Below are positions 54,360 to 63,672 of a stretch of DNA of 64,000 bases, in pieces. The notes beneath the pieces were generated by a model. The model had not been told where the DNA came from and ran no database searches. It was given only the letters and a program-made list of their open reading frames with translations. Positions within the stretch are counted from its first letter, which is position 1; each line of letters opens with the position of its first letter. Source of the stretch: Chrysogorgia sp. JL179-B06. Its lineage: Eukaryota > Cnidaria > Anthozoa > Scleralcyonacea > Chrysogorgiidae. A program made the translations under genes and the position numbers. The stretch spans positions 408,501 to 472,500 of the forward strand of contig JAYKKM010000119.1 of the NCBI GenBank assembly GCA_035772405.1, in the 5' to 3' direction.

Positions 54360-55157
54360 AGGTACATTTTGCTGACCCCCAGTCCATGGACCAGGACAAT
54401 CAACCACTGTATACTACATAACATGGACTTCCCTAAAAAAACAATTTTTATGCAAACTGCAGTTAAAATTACTTTAATAATTATTATATTAACGTTATAT
54501 TATGTTTTTTATATTATAATGTTTTTCATGACAAATTAGTATATCATTATGCTATCATCATGCTTGTTTAGGTAATCTTGTTTTGTCAACGCTGGTCAAA
54601 ATATATACCTGCGCGCCGGCTAAATATTCGCTTAATTCAGAAGCCTATTTGCCTATTTGCCTATTGCATGACATTTATAGAGAAGGAAGACACATATCAA
54701 CACCAATTTCGTTTGTTATATTTATAACACCAGATATAAATTAAGAATTAAATAAAAATTAAGATATTTAAATAATTTCAAGATATTTGAAAAGGTTAAA
54801 TATTGCTGGACAGCCTCTTCCAAACTAAACAAGACATGTATATATCTTCATTATCTCTTGTTGACATTTTTAGTTATGGAAATAATCATTGAACATTTTT
54901 AAATTTCTTCGATCTTTGTCTTGTTTTGTCCAGCAATATTAACCTTTTCAAATATCTTGAAATTATTTAAATATCTTAATTTTTATTTAATTCTTAATTT
55001 ATATCTGGTGTTATAAATATAACAAACTAAAGCTATCAAAGCTATCTCTACAAGAGGAAGGGTGAAATAGAAGGACTTCTACAGCGGCCTGTTTTCAATA
55101 GGGTAGTTCATATTTAGGGTGGTCGGTCCATGGACTGGGTGTCAGCGAAATGTACCT
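54360..55157. mobile_element. ~0.8-kb element with 33-bp terminal inverted repeats
   Basis: The left end AGGTACATTTTGCTGACCCC (54,360 on, to GGACC at 54,392) is inverted at the right end (55,125-55,157, ending AAATGTACCT). The ends match except for two or three bases and include the palindrome GGTCCATGGACC-like core (CAGTCCATGGACC). The interior is AT-rich, with a large hairpin at 54,711-55,027 and no transposase. I infer a non-autonomous DNA transposon, nested within the TTCATGAA-armed structure. Confidence 0.7.
54711..55027. repeat. Hairpin with ~101-bp arms and ~114-bp loop
   Basis: The left arm is 54,711-54,812 (GTTTGTTATATTTATAACAC ... ATTGCTGGACA) and the right arm 54,927-55,027 is its reverse complement, with very few changes (such as GGTTAAATATT against AATATTAACC). 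The loop is unrelated sequence. High arm identity suggests a young or gene-converted structure. Confidence 0.9.
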
Positions 55158-55515
55158 TCCCTTTTCCAGCCTTGGCTGAAACCAGGAAATTAAGTAAAAA
55201 TCCCAATAAAGGTCTGAAAATATCCCAAGATTCCCTATTTTTTACCAAAAAATCCCACGGTTCACTGGAGGTTCACAGCTTCATTTCCTGACTAGTTCCC
55301 AGGTCTCTCCCTAAAAATTATATATATACAGGTAGGCAATGTTCCAATGCCTATAGGCACCTATAGGCACCTATAGGCACCTATAGGCATCTATAGGCTA
55401 ATATGTTTCATTATAGGTCGCCTATAGAAAACGTTCCAATTGCCTATAGAAGCCTATAGCATCCTATAGGTTGCCTATAGACATGCCTATAGGTAAGCCT
55501 ATATACTTTTTGAGA
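55158..55515. repeat. CCTATAGG-word cluster (core 55,340-55,505)
   Basis: After about 180 bp of unremarkable sequence, the palindromic word CCTATAGG and near-copies (GCCTATAGA, TCTATAGG) recur about every 10-20 bp. The first four are in tandem as a 12-bp CACCTATAGG-type unit. It abuts the TTCATGAA arm at 55,516 and is the second palindromic-octamer cluster in the region. Confidence 0.8.
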
Positions 55516-56041
55516 AAATTTGATGAATTGTTCATGAATTATTCATGATATTGTTCATGAATATTCTTGATAAATTCATGAACTATCATGAATATGCATG
55601 AACATTAAATGGCCGCTTCATGAAATTTATTATTCATGAACAACAAGTTCATGAACATTTTAGTTCATGAACAGTTCATGAGCTGAATTTGGCAAAACGG
55701 TTTATTCATGAACAATTCATGAATTGTTCATGAAATAACTCATGAACATTAAATGGCCGGTTCATGATGTTCACAGTTCATGAATAGTTAATGAACTTAA
55801 TTATGAAAACGGTTAAAATTTTTGATGAACAATTCGTGAACATTGTTAATGAATTGTTCATGAACAGGGGAAAATTTGATGAATAATTGTTCATGAATTG
55901 TTCATGAATTTTGTCCATGAACATCGATGATAAGTACATGAACAGTTGATGCCCGTGCATCAAAACATTAATTAAATGGCCGAGTTTATGAAAGTGATAG
56001 TTCATGAACATTTTGTGTATACCAGTATACAAGGTACAAAG
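55516..56041. repeat. Middle inverted-repeat arm, right (TTCATGAA-rich)
   Basis: This is the reverse complement of 52,869-53,404, ending GTATACAAGGTACAAAG as the mirror of the left start. TTCATGAA and its variants occur throughout. The minus-strand frame of 84 codons here (55,778-56,032) is low-complexity (Met/Asn/Phe/His-rich) and is not a gene. Confidence 0.88.
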
Positions 56042-56511
56042 ACAAACATCTTCATTATATTATAAGGAATGCGTAATTGGATTCATTTCGGCCGTTTGTT
56101 CGATAGCTAATAACGCAACTTACACAGGACGCGGCTTACACAAGACGCGAAACACTTGTATAAAAGGTACAAAGACTAAATATTCGCGTCTTGCACAAGC
56201 CGCGGCATGTTCAAAAAGGTCGTATAAATGGGTCAGATAAAGGCGCGTCTAATATCGGCTCTCGTATAAACGGCCGTAATCCTTAACCCATCGGCCGAGT
56301 AAGAAACCTTTTCAAATTCTATGTTTAGGCCCGTTAACGCCTGAGATTTTTTGATGCCAACTTCTGGTTTAGTGAAACCACGGCACAATCCGCGGACTGT
56401 GGTTCTACGTAACATGCATCTAATTTAGAAGTTGGCAAGCAATATTTATCGTATAAAAAATCGCACGCAAATATTAAAGCCACGCGCTGTGACAAGACAA
56501 TCAGACAAATT
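56042..56511. other. Interval with a CGCGG inverted pair, no recognised gene
   Basis: CGCGGCTTACACAAGACGCG (56,130-56,149) and CGCGTCTTGCACAAGCCGCG (56,185-56,204) are inverted, with mismatches only in the middle. An imperfect third word (ACACAGGACGCG) precedes them. The rest has no recognised feature; the short frames present lack motifs. Confidence 0.6.
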
Positions 56512-57072
56512 AGCATTAAATTGAAGAAACTCGATTAAACGCTTACACAGAATGTTAACCCCCGAGTAATATAGATTACCAAGCATTATAATATATAACC
56601 AAGCATTGCAACCGGACTACATGATGATACAGAGAAGAAACAATTTGGTATAGATTTATCTCTGAATGGCGAGCTATAGCAGCGTTAAATGCAAGTACCA
56701 GCGCACTTTTCCTCCTTTCTTTAAGACGTTCACCAAACTGTGTGGAATTATCCATTCCGTATCAACGGCTTTTAACGCACAATATTCAAATATTCAAAGA
56801 CAGGCGCCAAAATGGTCTCAGTAATGACACTTGAGCGGGATTGATTTACGCACTATCATATGGCCGCAAGCATGAAGCATCTCTGACGGATTAAGATCTC
56901 TTCAGCATCAACAAAGTATTTTTGCTATTTCCTGCCAATTATATTGGGTCAAAATGGAAAAATTCGAAGTAAAAGTACATGCGCTCATTCAGACAACTAT
57001 AGCATTATTTTGGACTAAACGGCTCATTATTCACTTTAAGTAGACTAAAATGAATTACGGTACGTTTTGACT
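56512..57072. repeat. Outer inverted-repeat arm, right
   Basis: This is the reverse complement of 50,833-51,512, ending TACGTTTTGACT at 57,072. The part carrying the small MDNSTQFGERLKERR frame (minus strand here, starting near 56,756) is the best conserved. Several small indels distinguish it from the left arm, which suggests independent decay after duplication. Confidence 0.88.
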
Positions 57073-57282
57073 CAGAATTATATATTTAAAAAGTTTTGTA
57101 GTCTGTAAAACTGAATGATAAAATCGAATTTATGTAGTACAGTTTGCAAAACGTCCAATACACATGCAGCACTGATGAAGTAGCCATTGGCCGATTATGT
57201 TTACAAACAGAATCAGGCTTTTGAGCAACGTTTGTAGAACCGGCGAACTACTTTCGAACTATGTAAATATCCTAAATTGATT
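57073..57282. other. AT-rich spacer, nothing recognised
   Basis: Non-repetitive by eye, with no open frame of note and no hairpin above 10 bp that I can see. Confidence 0.5.
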
Positions 57283-57451
57283 TACTCAAATTTTCAATAT
57301 GCGCAAATATGGAGTAAACTTGGTAAATGCCGTATTTACTCACTTTTGAGCAAATATGAAGCAAATGCGGCATTTACCATGTTTAGTCCTATAGTAAATT
57401 GTAACATTTGAATAAATTTGCTCCATATTTGCGCAGTTGCAAATTTGAGTA
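57283..57451. mobile_element. MITE-like inverted repeat, ~169 bp
   Basis: Ends TACTCAAATTTTCAATATGC and GCAGTTGCAAATTTGAGTA are inverted. Inner blocks GCGCAAATATGGAG and GGTAAATGCCG also pair across the centre, with a ~25-bp insertion in the right arm. The element is AT-rich and non-coding. Confidence 0.7.
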
Positions 57452-58676
57452 CATCCATTTTTTCATGCAGTGATATATGCTCAGAAGATTAAGCAAAAAT
57501 CCAAAATACTACGGAAAACTAAAAAATTTGGACATTTAAAGATTTCGTTCCCCCCGGGCTTCGTTCCCAGGCTCTCATCTACCCCGAATTCCGAACTCGA
57601 AGTCTGAAGACTCCTGACGTCCGCGGAATTCAGGAAATGAAAATAAAAATGAAAAACGAAGGTCAGTTTCACACTTTCGCCATAAGATTTCCTTCAGCAC
57701 AGCTTTTTGTTAGTTCGGTAACTTGTTTCTCAACCGCGTTTTTTCCAGAATTTACGAAAAAAGCAAAAAAAAATTATTGTCAGCCAAATATTTATTTCGA
57801 CGGCTAAGGCTAATTCCAAACGGCCAAAACAAAGACATTTGGCCGAAAAACAGCCAAATGGCAACCATGGCTGAAACGGAATTACGGAAACTCTGTACGC
57901 CCGTAACTGATGAACTTTCACACGCTAAATTTAGCCCAGACTGAAGTTGTCGCCATGTAATCGCAACGTCAATTTGGGATTTGTTGATGAGGCGTGAAAG
58001 TTTCCATGTGATGTGATATAGAATTGCTTGTAACATTTTGCTCTAGTATTTTATAATAATAATAATAATTTTAAAATATTTTATTGATAAAGCCACGTAC
58101 ACGTGACCAAAAGGGGTGTTTTAATATATTATGAGATGCGAGCCTGCCGGGTTACCGAGCTAACTGCGGAGGTAAGCGAGATGATTGCTAGCCTACGCAT
58201 AGACAGAGGAATAAGGAGCGTCTAGGCTACATGATTTATGGCTCGCGTTTATATTGGAAAAATTTATCCCGCTTTGTTTCAAGCCTGCCAAACAATAGAC
58301 GGCGTCGGCACCTTTGAGGCAGCACGGTTGCGAGTGAGATCTCGACGCCTCTCTCAAGCATAGTTAATGAAAATAATTACAGATATCGCTCACCGAGCTT
58401 GTCAATTATAAACCGGAATTTCTAGTGAATTTTAAGCGTTGATATCTCGCTTATACCCGGGAACCTTTGGCTCGTCTCTCCTCTCCAAAATTACACCAAA
58501 CTTTATATATATATATTTGATTTATATTTCTACACTGTCTACGCAGCACAACACGTTTTATTATTCATTTGGATGTTTAAACTTTTGGTGCGTAACTGCA
58601 AAAGACGAAGTAGGTGCGGCGCACATAATTGTAAATCGCAAATAAACGGGCATGCATAAACGGTGTATTTATTATA
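57452..58676. other. Interval with a possible LINE tail, otherwise unassigned
   Basis: At 58,052-58,068 an (ATA/AAT)n run is followed by TTTATT (58,079-58,084), which on the minus strand reads AATAAA then (ATT)n, like the LINE at 9.4-10.8 kb; a tiny 5'-truncated copy is possible. Short inverted words are present (GGCCAAAACAAAGACATTTG region; TAGCCTACGC with GCGTCTAGGCTA). Frames of 60-94 codons show no motif. Confidence 0.4.
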
Positions 58677-58963
58677 CAGGGTGTATAAAAAAAAGCGCAA
58701 CTTCGGAATATTTTCCCAAGAAATCCACTTTGTTTTTATTAGCACAAAAGATTTTAGGCGTCTTTAACTGTTGTTGATACTTGTAAACTAAACAACTTTT
58801 CATTAAATAAATGCATCAATTTCGATTCAATTCTGCTTTACGTACGTGCTCTAGTTTGTAGTAATTAGACAGTTATGCCCCCTAGGGGCGAAAATCTTTT
58901 GTGTTTAAGAACACAGTGGATTTATTGGGAAATTGCGAGGTTGCGTTTTTTTGATACACTCTG
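58677..58963. mobile_element. MITE with ~75-84-bp terminal inverted repeats
   Basis: Left CAGGGTGTATAAAAAAAAGC pairs with the right end GCGTTTTTTTGATACACTCTG. Pairing continues through AAATCCACTTTG and ACACAAAAGATTTT of the left arm. TA precedes the left end. The interior of about 130 bp is AT-rich. CAGGGTGT-type termini are common on DNA transposons; the superfamily is not determined. Confidence 0.75.
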
Positions 58964-61135
58964 CGGTATATTTTCGAATATTGTCCCACCAAAAATCTTT
59001 TAAGAGTACAGGAAAAAGGAGAAATAATAAAGAAAAAATAATAACAAGCTGCGTGTAAACAATGCGTAAATAAATTAGTAATGAAACCTCGACTGAAACA
59101 ATTATTTTGTCAATAAAATGTACACGTGCATTGCTATTGCAATGGTTTATATTTTCCTTGCGTCAAGATTTCATGCCAAGCCAATTTTTGTCAACAGTCA
59201 AAACAACCTATGTATAGACCAACCAAAATATTAATATAAATTGTATTGAAACTAGGTAAGCAGTTCGATGAATAGCTGCAGTAATAATTATTTTATTTAT
59301 TAAATGTTCAATCGCGTGTTTAATAGTATGGCCTTCCTGAGAATTATTCCTAGACAATTATTTTTATTACCACATTACGATTTAATTCATGGTAGATACT
59401 TGTAGTACAAAAACAAGACTGTGCATTGACCGATATTTTTGATCGAGTGAATAATCCAGTGCGTTTTTTAAAAAATTATGACTACTGAGGCAAATTATGT
59501 AAGGAGCCTTTTTCCCAATTTTCAATTTACTGAATATAGTGTACAATGTATTGTACACAAAGACCATTACTTTTCTGACTTTTGATCAATTTAAAAACGA
59601 TAAAACAAAGGGATTATTATAGGGAAGACAGGCAGTTGAAAGCCTGAAACGTTTATGATGAAAAGGGCCCACACAGTCTACTGGGGCAAAACCCAAAAAA
59701 ATTGCTTCGCTACTGGGCAAGCAAAGGGCTACTGGGGTAAATGCCCCAGTAGTTATAACGTTAAAAAATACCGTGAGTGAATCGATAAAGAAAGAAAGAA
59801 AATTAATATAATAATTTTCGCAAAAGTCTACAGCATATGTGTATATAACATAACAACAAATATTTCACAAAAAAGCGCAAATTAAAGAAAAGCACGTAAC
59901 GTTGTCATGTATTGTAATCAACATACTCGTATACGTATGTATATTTGCTTATTTAAGTAAATATTAGTATTTGCTTACCTTGAAAATAGTCAGGGAATGT
60001 ACTGCTTTGTGATTGCCTGGTAAAGACTTTGATGTTTTAAATATCGGTCACGAATACAATGTTAGATGTTTATACAATTAATCCCATCATCTATACTTTA
60101 ATTGTTGACTTGCATCTTGGAATAATTATCGTGGGAAGATAGGATCGGACGTTGATAATATTCAGTGCCCAACACTTTTAGAATGCAGAATGAAACAGAA
60201 TTCATTGCGTTGTTTTAAACTAATGTGATGGGAAATAAACCAATAGCTGAAGCGGGATTTTAGTGTGGTGCTACTCGCGTGGGCTACTCGTGTGATTGCA
60301 ACGGTTTATTATTTGCGAGAGACTAAAATGGCGCGGTGAGAGGTAACTTTTGTGTCTCCACTGTATTGCCATATTTTTGGATCTGCGTGTCGTGATTGAT
60401 TCGAAGACATCATGTAAAGTCTAATGACAGTCGATCTACCTGACCTTTCAAAGAACCGAGAGGTCTTATCGTTGTTGAACGTGAAACGGTGGAGGTCACG
60501 ACGCGGGTCAGCTATAGGTATTTTAGTCGTTAGTCGTTGGAAAAATTTTTTTAAAAATATTAGATGCCATATAATTGAGATGTGGCAGTGTGTCTCTCGC
60601 CTAGGATACGTTTCGGCTTGTGATTTCGACCCCTAATTAGTCTTATATAAGTTATTATTATTCGCAGGGAGGCCATGGTTCCTTGGCAAAATTTTCAACG
60701 ATTACCCATAATGCATTTGGAAATTAGTTTACCGGGGGTATATCATTTACTATCAATGCGTCTTCAACACCACCCCCCGACATAATAAAATTTTCACAGA
60801 GCAATGAAAATAAACTACTCGCATAGCTAAACACTACATTTAATATATATATATATATAATATACTCTATTTAGAATATGTAATTAATTCCAAATCTGTT
60901 TTCAGAATTGAAATCGAGTGAACATTGGCCTAGATAACGTTCAAAATCTAGGTATGACGAACCGGTCTTTTGGGATTTGTTATCGACAGACTGCAAATAC
61001 AAATAAGAAGTCTGTGGGCACTAATGGTCTGGATGGGGGAAAGAAAATCTAGGGGTGGGGTGGCAGTGGCCGGTATAAAAGGCTAGCGACGTATTTCTAG
61101 TTGTATCCTAACCGCCAAGGGAGGAGTGATCCAAA
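58964..61135. other. Intergenic interval up to the 28S homology, no supported gene
   Basis: Mostly AT-rich, with a local repeat of CTACTGGGG/GCAAAG words around 59,680-59,760 and a (TA)n run near 60,845-60,858. A 70-codon plus-strand frame at 60,424-60,636 (start MTVDLPDLSKNREVLSLLNV) has no known domain. TATAAAAG lies at 61,074, ~60 bp before the 28S homology. GGGGGAAAGAA at 61,035 resembles a conserved 28S word at about the expected distance, but flanking bases do not fit. Confidence 0.6.
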
Positions 61136-61460
61136 TGTGAAATACCACTACTCTTGTCGTTCTTTTACTTATTCGGTGAAGCGGAGTTGCACGAGAGTGC
61201 ATATGCTTGCGTTAAGATTGTGCTGTGATTGGCGCGGTCGATCCGAGCCGAAGACACTGTCAGGTGGGGAGTTTGGCTGGGGCGGCACGACTGTCAAACG
61301 ATAACGCAGGTGTCCTAAGGTGAGCTCAATGAGAACGGAAATCTCATGTAGAACAAAAGGGTAAAAGCTCACTTGATTTTGATTTTCAGTATGAATACAA
61401 ACTGCGAAAGCATGGCCTATCGATCCTTTAACTCTTACGAGTTTTAAGCTAGAGGTGTCC

Positions 61461-61493
<33 letters not shown>

Positions 61494-61516
61494 AGCCAAG
61501 CGTTCATAGCGACGTT

Positions 61517-61554
<38 letters not shown>

Positions 61555-61596
61555 CGAAGCAGAATTCGCCAAGCGTCGGATTGTTCACCCGCCAAT

Positions 61597-61651
<55 letters not shown>

Positions 61652-61890
61652 TTGAAACGTTGTTGCTATAGTAATTCTGCTCAGTACGAGAGGAACCGCA
61701 GATTCAGACAATTGGCATTTGCACTTGGTTGATTAGCCAGTGGTGCGAAGCTACCATCTGTTGGATTATGACTGAACGCCTCTAAGTCAGAATCCCCGCT
61801 AGAAAGTAACGATTCCATCTCTGGACACACGTTGACGAACGGAAATAGAGGCCCAGGCCTCCTGCGCCACAATGTGCCTGGAAGACCACC
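61136..61890 (+). rRNA. 28S rRNA, 3' part only (domains V-VI)
   Basis: Recognisable from GTGAAATACCACTACTCTTG onward. It includes GTCAGGTGGGGAGTTTGGCT, the peptidyl-transferase region (TTACCACAGGGATAACTGGC), the block from TTCGATGTCGGCTC to AGCAGAATTC, ACCGTCGTGAGACAGGTTAG, and the sarcin-ricin loop AGTACGAGAGGAACC at 61,683-61,697. These conserved blocks look intact. Upstream of about 61,136 the highly conserved preceding 28S segment is missing or unrecognisable, so the 5' ~80% of the gene is not here. The 3' end is estimated at about 61,890 because the terminal helix diverges. Frames predicted inside it are not proteins. Confidence 0.93.
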
Positions 61891-63343
61891 GCGCGCTTCC
61901 AAAGCACTAACTCCACTAAATTGTACCGTTGCCAGAGCGAAATCATTTGCAGACCACTTAAATAAAGAACGAGGTATTGTAAGTAGCAGAGTAGCCTTGT
62001 TGCTACGATCTACTGAGATTTATCCTTCGTTCTGCGATTTGTTTCCTTTTTTTTTATTCCCCCATTATACATCCTCCTGCATTACTTTTCGAGGCGTACA
62101 ACCGATGGGTACGATCTGTCGCAAAAACCACCCTATATTATTAGTAATAATGATTACAGTTCTTTGTATTGCCAGGCGAGAAATCACAATAAGTTTAAAA
62201 TTAGAAACTATAAAGTATTGCATACTGCATGGACTAAAAATAAGTCTTTAAACAAGAGTGAAATGTCATAATTAACTGACTTTGAAATTCTATATTATAT
62301 ATTCTGTTATATAAACGTTTCCTAGAATACCATTGGTCTCACGAATCAACAGAAACGGATTCGATTTTGAGGATAGCAGCTAGGATTAGAAACCGTCTGG
62401 CCAATTGCCGTCGCACATTTGTTGAACACGTTGTTGAACTTCGAAACCATGTTTTCGACATGTATTCTGTTTCATTGTTTTCTCCACGCGAAATATTTCA
62501 TTCCTATTGCTGGTCCCACGGCCAAGTTGGCAACGCTTTACATTCCGTTTCTTCCTTCGTTTGCTCGTTCCGAATAAATACCGAGCATCTACTTCGTGTA
62601 GGCCGATTTTAACAAAGCCAAAACAAACTCGTTCCCAGATCCCCTATCACGCTCCTCGCCCGGAGGCAGGCGGGGAGAGGAGATAACGCCCTGCGAACGA
62701 ACTGAGAATGGTTATTATTTTTCTCACTACGATTCTAATCATTGGCATCGTGTTTGGTCACGTTTCAAAAGTTTTAATATCAAACATCCCGTCAAATTTG
62801 CAATCAACTTTGACGAGTGTCGGTTACGAAAACGCTAACAAAACTCTATTTTTTTAACTCTATTTGTTTAACAATATCAAAACCGCGACCGTATCCAACA
62901 TAACCATTTTCAGTAAGCTTGTAATAAAACATGTTTTAGATATTCCAACTCTTGGAAATAGTTTGCAACTCGACTGCTTTGCAGCCGTCGTTTCCATGCT
63001 ACGAGATATCGTAGAAAATGGCCGCGTTCCCTGGAACTAATGTGAGAGCGAGCGACGATGATGAAGTAAGCACACAGCAGCGTGTAGCAATGCGCAACTT
63101 CACCAAACGGGAAGGCGTCATAATGTCGAAAGCGTCACCCGCTTTTATTATGACGTCGTACGTGTTTCGTACGCCCGTTTGTGCGAAGTTGGCCATCGCT
63201 ATGCGTTGTTGTTACTTTCGCTTTACCGATCGCGCTTGCCTCCTGTGAACTCAATCTGCTTGATCGTACTCAGTTTATACATAAACTGTGTTTTCGTACC
63301 ACGTCTACGTTTGACTGTACGTCTGTTTTTGTAATCGAAAAAT
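61891..63343. other. rDNA spacer without an 18S gene (includes possible ITS1)
   Basis: This ~1.45-kb interval lies between a 28S 3' end and a 5.8S gene. I searched by eye for the near-universal 18S 3' end (GTAGGTGAACCTGCGGAAGG) and for 18S core words and found none. GCGGGGAGAGGAG-type GC-rich sequence near 62,650-62,690 and CGTACGTGTTTCGTACGCCC near 63,157 are local features. The last few hundred bases might be ITS1-like. Opposing frames at 62,999-63,248 look like chance. Confidence 0.7.
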
Positions 63344-63500
63344 ACGACTTCCAGCGGTGGATCTCTGGGCTCGTGTATCGATGAAGAACGCAGCTAGATG
63401 CGATATGTAGTGTGAATTGCACGATCCAGTGAATCATCGAATCTTTGAACGCAAATTGCGCTCTCGGTAATGCCGGGAGCATGCCTGTCTGAGTGTTGTC
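63344..63500 (+). rRNA. 5.8S rRNA
   Basis: About 157 nt with the canonical blocks in order: AGCGGTGGATCTCT, CGATGAAGAACGCAGC, GTGTGAATTGCA, GAATCATCGAATCTTTGAAC, GCAAATTGCGCTCTCGG and GAGCATGCCTGTCTGAGTG. No obvious breaks. The ends are estimated from family consensus. Over the central part the sequence resembles sponge 5.8S as I remember it, which is the main hint on the organism. Confidence 0.95.
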
Positions 63501-63672
63501 GTTCTAGTTCTCAAACGAACTGCTTTGGGATGCCATGGCGTTTCGCCATGTCTCCCTAAATCCCCAGGAAGTAGGCACGTGCTGTTGAGCGCAGACGCCG
63601 AAAGAGCGAACAGCGTCTTCGTGTGCAACTCTCTCTTCACTTCCTGTCCGTTGCATTGAAGTGCCGCGTGTC
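63501..63672 (+). other. ITS2
   Basis: This ~172-nt spacer lies between the 5.8S end and the 28S start, as expected for a short ITS2. TGGGATGCCATGGCGTTTCG in its middle can fold locally (ATGGCG/CGCCAT-type pairing). No coding content. Confidence 0.85.

Noticed and set aside
55778..56032. 84-codon Met/Asn/Phe/His-rich minus-strand frame
   Set aside because: It is a translation of TTCATGAA words; the mirrored arm does not keep it as a gene would.
50833..57072. Polinton/Maverick element, because of ~0.6-kb inverted ends starting with AG
   Set aside because: No integrase, polymerase or capsid-like coding sequence lies inside, no 6-bp target duplication is visible, and the structure is far too short.
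60424..60636. 70-codon plus-strand frame, possible first exon
   Set aside because: There is no domain, no clear promoter and no partner exon. A GT-like donor after AIG is not evidence alone.
61074..61081. TATAAAAG as a promoter for the 28S fragment
   Set aside because: 28S is processed from a Pol I precursor that does not use a TATA box, so a single TATA-like word is weak evidence.
61169..61902. Frames of 67, 139 and 73 codons in the 28S 3' region
   Set aside because: The bases are unmistakable 28S rRNA, so the frames are incidental.
62999..63248. Opposing frames of 65 and 76 codons in the rDNA spacer
   Set aside because: They overlap on both strands in a spacer, with no motif or homology that I recognise.
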